A stretch of 64,000 nt of DNA from Lysinibacillus fusiformis (GCF_002845985.1 NZ_PDFK01000001.1:186001-250000); one strand, 5' to 3'; shown: positions 18,175 to 27,523, counted from the stretch's first letter. The notes: a model not told the origin generated them from the letters alone. Made by a program: numbers and translations.

Positions 18175-18909
18175 TTATGATTCTAGGACATTTAAAATTT
18201 CATCCAGTTCATTCACAGCTAGATCTAAGCGTTCCTTCGCCTCGATATTTTGCTGTTTTAAGTGATTAAACTCTAGTAAATTTTTCTCATGCTTTAATTT
18301 GATAGAAGATAAACGTTCAATGCGGGCTTCTACCTTTTCTATTGCTTGCTCACAGACTGTTGTCCAGAGCTTTTCTGATTGCTGCATTTCAGTCGTTGAT
18401 GGGTTGTGTTGACGCATAATTCGGGCATAGACCATTTCAATTTGTTCAATTAATTCCGAATAGAAATGGCGCTCAACACGTGTTGTTTGGAATGTTGGAT
18501 GCTCCACATCTTTTGCATAAGGGGTAATTTGACGCAATAGCTTTCCAGCATTTTCTCCAAATGCATGCGATAAATTCAAGACATTCATTAATTGTAATAA
18601 TAAACGAATTTCTTCTAGATTAATAAGTTGTGAATCGATGCTTTCTTTTAACTTTAATGATTCCATATAACGTCGATCAAAATGTTCAATTTCGCCGTTG
18701 CGTTGCTCTACTAAATGTACACTTGCATTGTCTTTTAAGCTTTTAATATAGCGAATGGCATGGTTTTTCAGCTCTTCTTTTGACAGCAAGCTAACATTGT
18801 CTTGTTGTGGTTTTCCTCGTTGAACATACGCAAATGCATCCATTTTTTTGGGCCATTGTGCTGCTTGGGTTTCTTCTGAGACATTATAGCGTATATAAAT
18901 TCCGTGCAT
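18175..18909 (-). CDS. Hypothetical coiled-coil protein
   Basis: 244 residues; start at 18909 (MHGIYIRYNVSEETQ) because TTGGAGG precedes it. Soluble, highly charged and mostly helical. The C-terminal third (KVEARIERLSSIKLKHEKNL... AKERLDLAVNELDEILNVLE) is a strong coiled-coil candidate. There is no signal peptide, membrane helix or recognised domain. It is a monocistronic unit between two terminators. Confidence 0.7.
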   Translation of the reverse strand: MHGIYIRYNVSEETQAAQWPKKMDAFAYVQRGKPQQDNVSLLSKEELKNHAIRYIKSLKDNASVHLVEQRNGEIEHFDRRYMESLKLKESIDSQLINLEEIRLLLQLMNVLNLSHAFGENAGKLLRQITPYAKDVEHPTFQTTRVERHFYSELIEQIEMVYARIMRQHNPSTTEMQQSEKLWTTVCEQAIEKVEARIERLSSIKLKHEKNLLEFNHLKQQNIEAKERLDLAVNELDEILNVLES

Positions 18910-19026
18910 TTTATATCCTCCAAGTCCATTAAACAAGTATCTCTAAAGACAATAAATCGAATACGACATTTTTTCAAGTAAAAAACTTTTAATAATTGAA
19001 AATCCTTCTTTTTAACAATAAATGAA

Positions 19027-19062
19027 AAACCCTGAATAGTCGATACTATTCAGGATTTTACT
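19027..19062 (-). terminator. Terminator of the phn operon
   Basis: Stem CCTGAATAGT/ACTATTCAGG with a CGAT loop, flanked by A- and T-runs, 20 nt downstream of the last permease gene. Confidence 0.8.
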
Positions 19063-19081
19063 AGTTTTCATCAATTCATAC

Positions 19082-19888
19082 TTACCCTTTGACAAGCTTC
19101 GTACGTATGCGATTCGAAACATACTCCACGAGTAAAATAAGCAGGACAAGTCCCAATAAAATGGACCCTACCTCAGACCATTTATATGCGTTCATCGCAA
19201 AAATTAATGGCGCACCGATTCCACCTGCTCCAACTAAGCCGAGTACGGTTGCATCTCGTAAATTCATATCAAAACGATAGATCACAATGGATAAAAATAA
19301 TGCTGTTAGCTGTGGCCAAATACCGTAACGTATTTTTTCCAGCAACGTACAACCAATCGCCTCCATTGACTCTAGAATACTTTTATCTAAGTCCTCAATA
19401 ACATCAACATAGAGCTTTGACAGCATTCCGATAGAAGTTAATGACATCGTCAGTACACCAGCAAATGGACCAGGGCCTGTTACTCTGATGAACATAAGAC
19501 CATAGACAATGGCAGGAATCGTACGAATGATTATTAACAGTAAACGGACAACAAAAGCAATAGGCTTTGGCACAATGTTAGAAGCCGACAAAAAGGCTAA
19601 AGGGATGGCTAGCAATGCGCCGACAATGGTTCCAAGAAATGCTATGGCCATCGTTTCGATTAATAAATAAGGTACACCTGCTGTTGTCGTATTGACTAAT
19701 AATGACCAATCGGGATTCAGCAATCCTACAAATATATTTTTAGCGATTTTTATCCCATTTACTGATATATTCTCAAAATGAATCGTTGTTATAGACCAAA
19801 TAAATAAAAGACAAACGATCACAATTATCATGATGTATGACATGCGTCGATTTGGTTGTAACTGTAATTGTTTTCCGATTGCATTCAT
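19082..19888 (-). CDS. phnE: Phosphonate-type ABC transporter permease (second PhnE)
   Basis: 268 residues with six membrane helices and the binding-protein-dependent permease signature (EAIGCTLLEKIRYGIWPQ, then LRDATVLGLVGAGGIGAPLIF). The GAGGIG block is typical of PhnE. It is the last gene of the phnD-phnC-phnE-phnE set, 10 nt downstream of the other permease. The two permeases probably form a heterodimeric channel. Confidence 0.9.
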   Translation of the reverse strand: MNAIGKQLQLQPNRRMSYIMIIVIVCLLFIWSITTIHFENISVNGIKIAKNIFVGLLNPDWSLLVNTTTAGVPYLLIETMAIAFLGTIVGALLAIPLAFLSASNIVPKPIAFVVRLLLIIIRTIPAIVYGLMFIRVTGPGPFAGVLTMSLTSIGMLSKLYVDVIEDLDKSILESMEAIGCTLLEKIRYGIWPQLTALFLSIVIYRFDMNLRDATVLGLVGAGGIGAPLIFAMNAYKWSEVGSILLGLVLLILLVEYVSNRIRTKLVKG

Positions 19889-19898
19889 AACATCACCT

Positions 19899-20714
19899 CT
19901 ACATTAATTTTTTACGGAAATATTCGCTCGTTGTTTCAATGATAAAAACAGTACCAACAAGCATTAAAAGAATCATGCCCACATTCTCGTAGCTTCTCCA
20001 GCCTAAACTTTCATTGAGCAGCAGGCCGATTCCCCCTGCACCGACGTACCCTAAAATAGACGCATAACGAACATTCCCTTCAAAGCAAAACAATGATGTC
20101 GACAAGTAGTTAGGAAGGATTTGTGGCAGGATGGCAAAATGAAAGGATTGAATGGTCGTTAGCCCCATCGACTGCATGGCCTCGTAGGCTTCCATATTAG
20201 CGTTTTCTATTTGCTCATATAATAGCTTTCCAACATATGCAATGGTAAATAGGAAAATGGCTACTGTGCCAGCCATCGTTCCAAGCCCAAAAATAAATGT
20301 CGCAATAAGTGCAATAATAAGTGTCGGTAATGTTCGAAGTAGGCTTAAAATAAACTTACTTACCAGCGCAATTCCTCTATGCTTGGTTATATTGGTCGCT
20401 GAAAGAACGGCTATTGGTAAGGCACATATAGCCCCCGCTATAGAGCCAAATAACGACATTTTAATCGTATCGAAGAGCGGCTGCCATAGCTTTGATAAGT
20501 AGGCCCAATTCGGTGGAATCATCTGTTGTAGGATGACAAAAAATTGTTGAATTCGGTTCACTAAAATTTCTAAGCTAAAGCCTGTAATACGAATGGCAAG
20601 CACAGTTAATACGAATAGAATAAGCCACACGATTGGCTTGAATGACCGTTTTTCCAGCACTTCTTTGCCATTAGGCAATACTATTTTTTTCGGTGATAGC
20701 AGCTTCCATCGCAT
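19899..20714 (-). CDS. phnE: Phosphonate-type ABC transporter permease (first PhnE)
   Basis: 271 residues, six helices, with coupling loop EAYEAMQSMGLTTIQSFHFAILPQ and RYASILGYVGAGGIGLLLNES. The start at 20714 overlaps the 3' end of phnC by 44 nt; the ribosome-binding site is weak (AGAGGCG), which suggests translational coupling. Related to the second permease but clearly diverged, so not a recent duplicate. Confidence 0.88.
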   Translation of the reverse strand: MRWKLLSPKKIVLPNGKEVLEKRSFKPIVWLILFVLTVLAIRITGFSLEILVNRIQQFFVILQQMIPPNWAYLSKLWQPLFDTIKMSLFGSIAGAICALPIAVLSATNITKHRGIALVSKFILSLLRTLPTLIIALIATFIFGLGTMAGTVAIFLFTIAYVGKLLYEQIENANMEAYEAMQSMGLTTIQSFHFAILPQILPNYLSTSLFCFEGNVRYASILGYVGAGGIGLLLNESLGWRSYENVGMILLMLVGTVFIIETTSEYFRKKLM

Positions 20715-21474
20715 GGTTCGTTACGCCTCTTTCCTGATTCGTATTGTGATAGATGAACGCAAGCGTTTCCTCGTTGATTTCATCGGCTTGTCCATCAAAG
20801 ACAATTTCACCACCACGTACACCAATAACACGTGTTGCGTAAGCTAATGCCAAATCAACATGATGAATGTTAATCAAAATGGTCATGCTTAGCTCTTGGT
20901 TAATCCGTTTAAAGTCCTCCATAACTTGCTTTGCTGTTACAGGGTCTAACGATGCAACAGGCTCGTCAGCTAAAATGATTTGAGGATTTTGAGCAAGCGT
21001 ACGAGCTAAGGCAACACGCTGTTGCTGTCCACCCGATAACTGATCGACACGTACATAGGCCTTATCTAAAATGCCAACCTGATCAAGTGCCATTAATGCT
21101 TTACGCTTTTCCTCTTTCGTAAAAATGCCTAAAATTTTTCGCCAGGCAGGCATAGTCGGTACAAAGGAAACCAACACATTTTGCAAAACTGATACACGAG
21201 TAACAAGGTTAAAAGATTGAAAAATCATGCCAATATTACGGCGTAGATGGCGAATACCCTTGCCCTTGAGTCGGTGCACATTCACATCATTAACATGCAA
21301 TGTTCCCCCCGTAATATCATGCATTTTATTAATACAGCGCAACAGTGTTGATTTTCCTGCACCCGATAAACCGATGATAGCCACAAATTCACCTTGCTCA
21401 ATTTGAAGATTAATTTGCTGTAAGGCAAGATAACCATTTGGATAACGTTTTTCTACTTCCTTAAACTCAATCAT
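20671..21474 (-). CDS. phnC: Phosphonate-type ABC transporter ATPase PhnC
   Basis: 267 residues. Walker A GLSGAGKST near residue 36, Q-loop IFQSFNL, ABC signature LSGGQQQRVALARTLAQ, Walker B ILADEPVASLD and switch His in INIHHVDLALAYA. Length and the phrase RLKGKGIRHLRRNIGMIFQ are typical of PhnC. It powers the permeases encoded just downstream. Confidence 0.93.
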   Translation of the reverse strand: MIEFKEVEKRYPNGYLALQQINLQIEQGEFVAIIGLSGAGKSTLLRCINKMHDITGGTLHVNDVNVHRLKGKGIRHLRRNIGMIFQSFNLVTRVSVLQNVLVSFVPTMPAWRKILGIFTKEEKRKALMALDQVGILDKAYVRVDQLSGGQQQRVALARTLAQNPQIILADEPVASLDPVTAKQVMEDFKRINQELSMTILINIHHVDLALAYATRVIGVRGGEIVFDGQADEINEETLAFIYHNTNQERGVTNHAMEAAITEKNSIA

Positions 21475-21523
21475 TGTACCGCTCCATTTCTAAAAAAGAA
21501 TCTCACCGAATGAATGAATGAAA

Positions 21524-21568
21524 GAAGAATCTGCTTTCTGCGGGATAACCGCAAGCCACAGATTCTTC
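21524..21568 (-). other. Intercistronic hairpin between phnD and phnC
   Basis: Stem GAAGAATCTG/CAGATTCTTC enclosing a second stem TGCGG-GATAA-CCGCA. There is no clear T-run at once, so it may stabilise the phnD mRNA or partly terminate, giving more binding protein than transporter. Expression effect is inferred. Confidence 0.6.
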
Positions 21569-21584
21569 ACCTTCAAGACTGACT

Positions 21585-22658
21585 TTAGTTCGAACCTAGA
21601 TTTTGCACTAATTTCTGTGCTTTACGCTCATTGTCATAGTCACTATCCTTTGCAGCCTGATAGCCTTCATGGCTATATATAGCAATCACTTCTTTCCCTT
21701 TGTCAGTGTTGCCAATATTTATGAATGCCTGTTGAACTGCCTCTTTCAACTCTGCTGTCATAACCTTTGAGTTTTTACTCACACTAATCGTGTCATTATA
21801 AATAGCGGGCATAACACCAATCAAATCTGTCTCCTCCCAAATGGAAGCAGAGCGGGCAAATTCGCCTTGCCAGCTTTCTTCATAATCGCGACGTGCATCT
21901 GCATATGTGACCAAAACATCCGTTTGACCTGCTGCTAAACGGGCAAAGGCACTCCCATAAGAATCCGCCTGAACAACCTTCGTTAAATCAGGAATTGTTT
22001 TATCAAAATTCTCATGTAACCATAATGTTGGATAAATATAGCCCGCTGGTGAAGAAGAGGACATGACGTTCCAAGTAGCATCATTTAAATCTTCAAACGT
22101 TAATTTTTCACCGTTATTGACTTTCGCTGCTAATGCTTTCCCTTTTTCAGATGGCCCTGCCACCAAAATGGCTCTATAAGAAGTGGCCTGTGTTGTTGTC
22201 GGAGCAGTTGGCTTGTTTTTATTCCAATCAATTGGATGATCAGAGTCATTATTTAAGCCTGCACGTGTAGCTGTTAAAATGACTTCTGCACCATCATCAT
22301 AGAGCACATAAGTTCCCCCAGGAATTAAGCCAATATCGGTCGTACCTGCAGATAAGGCTTCACCCACTGCTTCAAAATTTGTTCCTACTGTAATATCGAT
22401 CTCACCTACATCAAAGCCTAATTTTGCGAGCTCGTCCTTCAGCAACCACTTTAAAGGTTCTGTTGCTGTAATAATTTCATCTGGATTACGTGAAGGCACA
22501 AAGCCAATCGTTAATTTGTCTACTGATTCATTGCCACTTGCCTCAGTAGACGTCTCTACAGTTTTATCAGCACTTGATGTACTAGTAACTTCATTTCCAC
22601 ATGCCATCAAGAACACAGAAAGCATGCACATTAACGTCAAAAGTAGTAATTTCTTCAA
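21585..22658 (-). CDS. phnD: Phosphonate-type ABC transporter substrate-binding lipoprotein PhnD
   Basis: 357 residues from a TTG start after GGGGAGGA. Lipoprotein signal MKKLLLLTLMCMLSVFLMAC with lipobox LMAC. The body shows the PhnD fold markers: LTIGFVPSRNPDEI, VGTNFEAVGEALSAGTTDIGLIPGGTY, SSSSPAGYIYPTLWL, and SYGSAFARLAAGQTDVLVTYADARRDYEE. It captures a phosphonate, phosphite or related phosphorus compound outside the cell. No C-P lyase genes are nearby, so the downstream fate of the ligand is unclear. First gene of the operon. Confidence 0.9.
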   Translation of the reverse strand: MKKLLLLTLMCMLSVFLMACGNEVTSTSSADKTVETSTEASGNESVDKLTIGFVPSRNPDEIITATEPLKWLLKDELAKLGFDVGEIDITVGTNFEAVGEALSAGTTDIGLIPGGTYVLYDDGAEVILTATRAGLNNDSDHPIDWNKNKPTAPTTTQATSYRAILVAGPSEKGKALAAKVNNGEKLTFEDLNDATWNVMSSSSPAGYIYPTLWLHENFDKTIPDLTKVVQADSYGSAFARLAAGQTDVLVTYADARRDYEESWQGEFARSASIWEETDLIGVMPAIYNDTISVSKNSKVMTAELKEAVQQAFINIGNTDKGKEVIAIYSHEGYQAAKDSDYDNERKAQKLVQNLGSN

Positions 22659-22840
22659 AGTGTTATCCTCCCCATTTTTGAAATGCTTCCTCAGTATATA
22701 CAGTTAATATTTTCCTAGTGTTAAAAGAGAGTAAATCTATGTATCTAATTCGTAAAATAGTATTTTGATATTGTAAATACGCTACTTTCCTGGCTATTAC
22801 TTTATATACTGTGGATATACTACTAATCGGAGGATCAGTT

Positions 22841-24403
22841 ATGACGATAAAAACCATACAAATACTGGCAACTAGCGATATTCACGGCTATATTATGCCA
22901 ACTACTTTCCGAAACAATCATAATGAAGCAATTGGCTTAGCAAAGCTAGCAACCATCATCGAGGAAAAACGGCTTGAAATGCCTACCCTCTTAATTGATA
23001 ATGGTGACTTTATTCAGGGAAGTCCCATGACTTTTTATCACCAGAAATTCCAAACACAAGAACCGAATCCATTGATTCAAGTTGCCAATGAGCTTCAATA
23101 TGATGCCATGGTATTCGGCAATCACGAATTTAATTATGGTCAAGAGACGTTACAATCTATTAGGAGCCAATCCAATTTTCCATGGCTAGGAGCAAATATC
23201 GTGACAGAGGATGGCAAGCCATTTACGAAGCCTTATATACTAAAAGAAGTAGATGGTGTTCGATTGGCTATTTTAGGTGTGACCACGCATTTTGTAACAA
23301 AATGGGAAGAACCGCTCCATATCCAAGGTCTTCACTTTGAGGATGCCTTTTCGAGTGCTAGCTACTGGGCAAAATGGATTCGTGCTAATGAACAAATTGA
23401 TATTCTCATTCTTTGCTATCACGGGGGATTTGAGCGAAATCTTGAAACGGGAGAATTGCTTGAAGCAGAGGATGGTGAAAATCAAGGGTATCGCATGTGC
23501 GCAGAAATTGATGAAGTCGACATTATTATTTCTGGTCATCAACATCGTGAGATTTGCACAACTGTTATGGGAAAATCCGTTGTTCAACCTGGTACTAAAG
23601 GAGTTTGTCTCGGTAGCATTAAACTCGAAATCGAGATGGATGACCAGCATACGATCCAAACGATTTCTCATACACCATCTCTTATTTATAGCGCTGAAAA
23701 TACAATACCTAATGCAGCTGTTTGTCAGCTTATCTCTCCTATATTTGAAAAAACCGAAGCCTGGTTAGATGAAACGATTGGTGTGATCCAAGGAGATTTA
23801 CAAATCGAAGATCCGTTTCTAGCACGCATTCAAGAGCATCCTTATATAGAGTTTATCAATCGCATTCAAATGGCGACATCCGGAACTTCTATTTCTTGTA
23901 CGGCTCTTTTCCATGATGAACGAGGTGGCTTAAAGCAAGCTGTCACCATGCGTGATATTGTTACAAACTACATCTATGCCAATACATTAAAGGTACTTCG
24001 ATTAACCGGACAGGACATCTTGCTGGCCCTTGAACAATCTGCTAGTTATTTTACGGTCGAGGCAGGACAATTAAAAGTGGCAGAGCCATTTCTTTATCCT
24101 AAGGCACAGCCCTATAATTATGATATGTGGGAGGGTATCGAATACATCTTTGACATATCCAAACCGATTGGTGAACGTGTGACAAAACTTTTGTACAATG
24201 GCAAGGCTATCCAAATGGATGCGGAATTTGATGTCGTAATGAGCAGCTATCGTGCTACAGGAGCAGGGAATTTTGACTTTTTAAGAAATTGCCCCATTGT
24301 AAAAGAAATACAAATTGATATGACCGAAATAATGGCTGATTATATTTTAAAGCATCCCTTCATCAAAGTAACTTGTAATCAAAATTGGCAAGTACAGTTC
24401 TAA
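22841..24403 (+). CDS. 5'-nucleotidase/cyclic phosphodiesterase-family metallophosphatase (YunD-like), cytoplasmic
   Basis: 520 residues; ATG at 22841 after ATCGGAGG. The metallophosphoesterase domain has ATSDIHG, DNGDFIQGSP, FGNHEFNYG, CYHGG and SGHQHRE, followed by the 5'-nucleotidase C-terminal domain (GDLQIEDP... AVTMRDIVTNYIYANTLKVLRLTGQD...). There is no signal peptide, unlike the secreted enzymes of this family, so it should act in the cytoplasm on nucleotides or similar esters. It is divergent from phnD; the shared 180-bp region suggests joint control by phosphorus supply, but I could not find a proper PhoP box. Confidence 0.88.
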   Translation: MTIKTIQILATSDIHGYIMPTTFRNNHNEAIGLAKLATIIEEKRLEMPTLLIDNGDFIQGSPMTFYHQKFQTQEPNPLIQVANELQYDAMVFGNHEFNYGQETLQSIRSQSNFPWLGANIVTEDGKPFTKPYILKEVDGVRLAILGVTTHFVTKWEEPLHIQGLHFEDAFSSASYWAKWIRANEQIDILILCYHGGFERNLETGELLEAEDGENQGYRMCAEIDEVDIIISGHQHREICTTVMGKSVVQPGTKGVCLGSIKLEIEMDDQHTIQTISHTPSLIYSAENTIPNAAVCQLISPIFEKTEAWLDETIGVIQGDLQIEDPFLARIQEHPYIEFINRIQMATSGTSISCTALFHDERGGLKQAVTMRDIVTNYIYANTLKVLRLTGQDILLALEQSASYFTVEAGQLKVAEPFLYPKAQPYNYDMWEGIEYIFDISKPIGERVTKLLYNGKAIQMDAEFDVVMSSYRATGAGNFDFLRNCPIVKEIQIDMTEIMADYILKHPFIKVTCNQNWQVQF

Positions 24404-24410
24404 ATAAAAA

Positions 24411-24446
24411 TGCCAAATTCCTTGTAAGCACTACAGGAATTTGGCA
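24411..24446. terminator. Terminator between convergent genes
   Basis: Stem TGCCAAATTCCT / AGGAATTTGGCA with extra GTA/TAC pairing inside. It lies between the nucleotidase-like gene (+) and the acetyltransferase (-). Confidence 0.8.
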
Positions 24447-24460
24447 ATCTTTATGTGTAT

Positions 24461-25256
24461 CTATTTAAGCCTGTTGGCGAATGTCTTGAATGCTCTTCCC
24501 TTCAGTAAACGCATGAATTGATGCAATGGAGCCCACCGATTAAAATTTGCCTTGTCATAGACGTTGGCAACCTGTTCACTAATCGGTAATATCCAAAGAT
24601 CCTCTAATGCCTGTTTCACTGACTGCTGTTGGATATGTTGCAGCATATAACCGATTAAACCTCGACCACGATAGTTTTCAGTTGTTGCAACACTTTCGAT
24701 CCTTCCTTGATTTCCTGACACAAAAATATTTGCCGAGCAGCACGCCACCCCATCTAGCCTTAATAGATAATACGTAAAATGTGACGAATGATAGGTTTGC
24801 TCAAATGCCTTTTTTATTAATGAAGGCTCTCCAAATGCAGCAATGCTCATTTCTACTGCTAATGCTTCCTCCATATTTGCATCCGTTACACGCTCAATTT
24901 GAATGGCAGGATTAGGTGGAAGTATCGCATATTCACCGTTCCAGTACTGAATTTCGTTGACAAAATGCTCATATTGAAAGCCATGCTTCTCTAATGCCTC
25001 TATACATAAATGGTTTTCTTCAAGATTATACAAATAAATTCGTGGAATCAGAGATTTTGATTGATAGAACGCTTTGATAGCTTGTAAAAACGCATCTGGC
25101 TGTTCAATCTTTCTCCAAATCTGTGCATGATTTGCATCATAATAGGTTGGAATAGACTGATTGTAAAATAAGACCCCCCTCCTTACAAATCTCCACTTCA
25201 CTGAAACTCTTCACATACTCTATATCTAGCTGCATAATGCGTTCTAAATTAAACAT
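24461..25256 (-). pseudogene. GNAT acetyltransferase with an apparent frameshift in a G6 run
   Basis: The long frame encodes 246 residues with a GNAT core (RIESVATTENYRGRGLIGYML). Its 5' end begins at a GTG with no ribosome-binding site. In the next frame, an ATG at 25256 overlaps the stop of the ABC-F gene (ATGTTTAA) and gives MFNLERIMQLDIEYVKSFSE, EVEICKEGGLIL, which would join the main frame (YNQSIPTYYDANHA) if one G were removed from the C6/G6 run at 25174-25179. So the gene is either frameshifted, phase-variable at that tract, or carries a sequencing error. The catalytic domain itself is intact. Confidence 0.65.
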
Positions 25257-27048
25257 GCTCTGCGCCCCCCTCTAACCATCTTTCATATAAATGTTCTAAT
25301 TGTATTTCAAGCTTCTGCCGTTGTTCTTTAGCAAGCGATGGTTGTTGTAGTTTTATCTCTAATTTTTCAATTTGTTGTTCAATCAGTAGTTCTTTTTTAG
25401 GTGGCTGTGTTTTATTTGCTGGTTGTTTTTCAATCGTTTTCTTTGTGAATTCCTGTCTTTTTTGTTTAGCCCACTCATAATCTCCCTCAAAAACCTGAAT
25501 TGTTTGATTATCTATCCATGCTGTTTTCGCGAAAATTTTCTGTAAGAAATAGCGGTCATGGGACACACCGATGATTGTGCCTTCAAAGGATTCTAGTGTC
25601 TCTTCCAAAACTTCTCTTGCTTCAATATCTAAATGGTTGGTCGGTTCATCTAGGATTAGTATATTAATATCCTCATGCATTAGTTGTGCCAAACGTAAAC
25701 GCATTTTTTCTCCACCACTTAAGTCCTTCACTTTTTTAAAGACATCATAGCCATAGAATAAAAATCGTGCGAGAATATGCCGGGCTTCAGCCTCTGACAC
25801 TGCAACATTTTCACGAAAGGCATCAATTAATCGGATAGAAGGATTTTGATGTTCAAATTGCTGTGAGAGATAGCCAAATTTCACATTGCTACCAACATAA
25901 CAGATTCCACGCTTCGGAACGATTTCCCCTAGCATCATTTTTAATAACGTTGACTTTCCACTACCGTTGTTCCCAACAATCGCCAACCTTTCCCCAAAAT
26001 AAACAGCGAGGTTGCTGTCCTTCAATAAAGGTTTATCATATCCATGATGAACCCCTTCTAATAGCACTACCTCTTTGCCACTACGCTCAGCCATTGTTAG
26101 CGCTAAATTCATTTTCTTTTTGGTGATTGGCTTCTTTACTCGCTCGATACGTGCCAGTGCTTTTTCCATACTCTTAGCACGTCTATGCATAGACGCATTT
26201 GGCGGGTTCGCTTCATTCGCCCACTGCTTTAAACGTTTAATCGTTTCTTGCATTTTTTTAATTTTCTTTTGTTGCTCTTCATAATTTGCAAACTGTTGTT
26301 CAACCTTTGCTTCTTTTTGTGCTATAAAAGCATCATAATCGCCGTTATACGTAAAAGCCTCTCCATCCTCAATTTCGATAATCTTTTGCGCTACTTGATT
26401 CATAAAATGCCGGTCATGAGAGACGACAATGACAATGCCCTCAAAGTTTCGTACATAGTTTTCAAGCCACTCAATTGCCTGCATATCAAGATGGTTCGTT
26501 GGTTCATCTAATAACAAAATAGAAGGCTTTTTCAATAAAATTTGCCCAAGCATTACCTTTGTTTTTTCTCCGCCACTTAAACTGTGAAATGGCTGTTCTA
26601 GCATATCCGTAATACCTAGTCCATTTGCGATCATGGCTAACTGGGTGTCTACTTCATAGCCCCCCAGCAACATAAACTGCTCCTGCACTTGCCCGTATTG
26701 CAATAATATTTTATCCGTTACCGTTGACTGCATTTCTTGCTCAAGTGCTGTCATTCTTGCTTTCATTGCATAAATATCCGAAAATGCCTCCTCCAGCACT
26801 TCTTTCACAGCATGTTGTGGATAGTGGGGAATTTGATGTAAATAGCCAATCGTCGCTTCCTTACTTTTAATAATTCGCCCCTTTTCAGGTATTTCTACAC
26901 CTGCAAGTAGCTGTAGGAGAGTCGTTTTACCACTGCCGTTCACACCGACAATCGCCACATGCTCGCCACTATTTACCTCTAGCTGTAAATTTTCGAATAC
27001 TATATTGCCACCCATAATTTTTTGTAGTTGTTCAGCTTTCATTTGCAT
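25249..27048 (-). CDS. ABC-F family ATPase (ribosome-associated/antibiotic-protection type)
   Basis: 599 residues from the ATG at 27048 (TTGGAGGAA upstream). Two ABC domains without membrane segments: Walker A GVNGSGKTT and GNNGSGKST, signatures LSGGEKTKV and LSGGEKMRL, Walker B LLLDEPTNHLD and LILDEPTNHLD. The inter-domain linker has the conserved NPPNASMHRRAKSMEKALARIERVKK arm, and the C-terminus is a coiled coil (EQQIEKLEIKLQQPS). ABC-F proteins bind the ribosomal E site; some rescue ribosomes from antibiotics. The gene is preceded by a leader ORF and a terminator, the layout of inducible resistance ABC-Fs, which favours a protection role, though this is inference. Confidence 0.9.
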   Translation of the reverse strand: MQMKAEQLQKIMGGNIVFENLQLEVNSGEHVAIVGVNGSGKTTLLQLLAGVEIPEKGRIIKSKEATIGYLHQIPHYPQHAVKEVLEEAFSDIYAMKARMTALEQEMQSTVTDKILLQYGQVQEQFMLLGGYEVDTQLAMIANGLGITDMLEQPFHSLSGGEKTKVMLGQILLKKPSILLLDEPTNHLDMQAIEWLENYVRNFEGIVIVVSHDRHFMNQVAQKIIEIEDGEAFTYNGDYDAFIAQKEAKVEQQFANYEEQQKKIKKMQETIKRLKQWANEANPPNASMHRRAKSMEKALARIERVKKPITKKKMNLALTMAERSGKEVVLLEGVHHGYDKPLLKDSNLAVYFGERLAIVGNNGSGKSTLLKMMLGEIVPKRGICYVGSNVKFGYLSQQFEHQNPSIRLIDAFRENVAVSEAEARHILARFLFYGYDVFKKVKDLSGGEKMRLRLAQLMHEDINILILDEPTNHLDIEAREVLEETLESFEGTIIGVSHDRYFLQKIFAKTAWIDNQTIQVFEGDYEWAKQKRQEFTKKTIEKQPANKTQPPKKELLIEQQIEKLEIKLQQPSLAKEQRQKLEIQLEHLYERWLEGGAEHV

Positions 27049-27092
27049 CGTTTTTTCCTCCAATGAAACGTGCGAAAACATCTTTAGAACAC

Positions 27093-27122
27093 AAAAAAGA
27101 CTGCTCCTTAACAAGCAGTCTT
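27093..27122 (-). terminator. Intrinsic terminator (attenuator) upstream of the ABC-F gene
   Basis: Stem AAGACTGCT/AGCAGTCTT with loop TGTTAAGG followed by T6, ending 45 nt before the ABC-F start and 30 nt after the leader ORF stop. No other gene lies upstream to be terminated, so a regulatory attenuator is likely. Confidence 0.8.
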
Positions 27123-27152
27123 CTTCTCATATAAATGTGTGAAAAAGAATGG

Positions 27153-27293
27153 TTAATTCGCTACGTTTGTTATTTGATTTTGCTTAAAAATGGACAGACC
27201 TATCCCGTTGTTCGCAAAATCGAAAGTAATCACACGTGCAAAATACATAGCTGTATCCACTTTTACACATGTTTTCGTAGCGTTTTTATTCAT
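27153..27293 (-). CDS. Leader peptide ORF of the ABC-F gene (46 codons)
   Basis: ATG at 27293 preceded by a strong CGGAGGTGAAAAGG site. Encodes MNKNATKTCVKVDTAMYFAR followed by VITFDFANNGIGLSIFKQNQ and ITNVAN, with no resemblance that I recognise. Near its 5' end CGCTACG is complementary to CGTAGCG near its 3' end, so the leader RNA can fold on itself and a ribosome would disrupt the fold. It is followed at once by an intrinsic terminator and the ABC-F gene. A role as a translation-sensing leader is inferred from layout. Confidence 0.65.
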   Translation of the reverse strand: MNKNATKTCVKVDTAMYFARVITFDFANNGIGLSIFKQNQITNVAN

Positions 27294-27323
27294 TCCTTTT
27301 CACCTCCGTTCATAATAGTTATA

Positions 27324-27353
27324 GGTATCATAACATTAGTCAGATTATTTGGA
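27324..27353 (-). promoter_or_regulatory. Promoter of the leader-ABC-F unit
   Basis: Minus strand -35 TTTCCA, 17-nt spacer, -10 TATGAT, about 35 nt before the leader ribosome-binding site. Confidence 0.5.
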
Positions 27354-27523
27354 AAGGAAAAAATTCACTAATCATTAAATTTTATAAATATACAAATAGA
27401 CATTCTAGTTATATACTAATATAAAATAGAAATTATTTACCAATTAATTTCAATATTTAGGTTATTGGTAATGGTTTTTCATGCATGTTTTATGATGTAG
27501 CTAAAAATGTGGAGGGACATTTA

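Noticed and set aside
22659..22840. PhoP box between phnD and the nucleotidase
   Set aside because: TTAACA and TTAACT occur but 17 nt apart, not at the 11-nt period of a Pho box.
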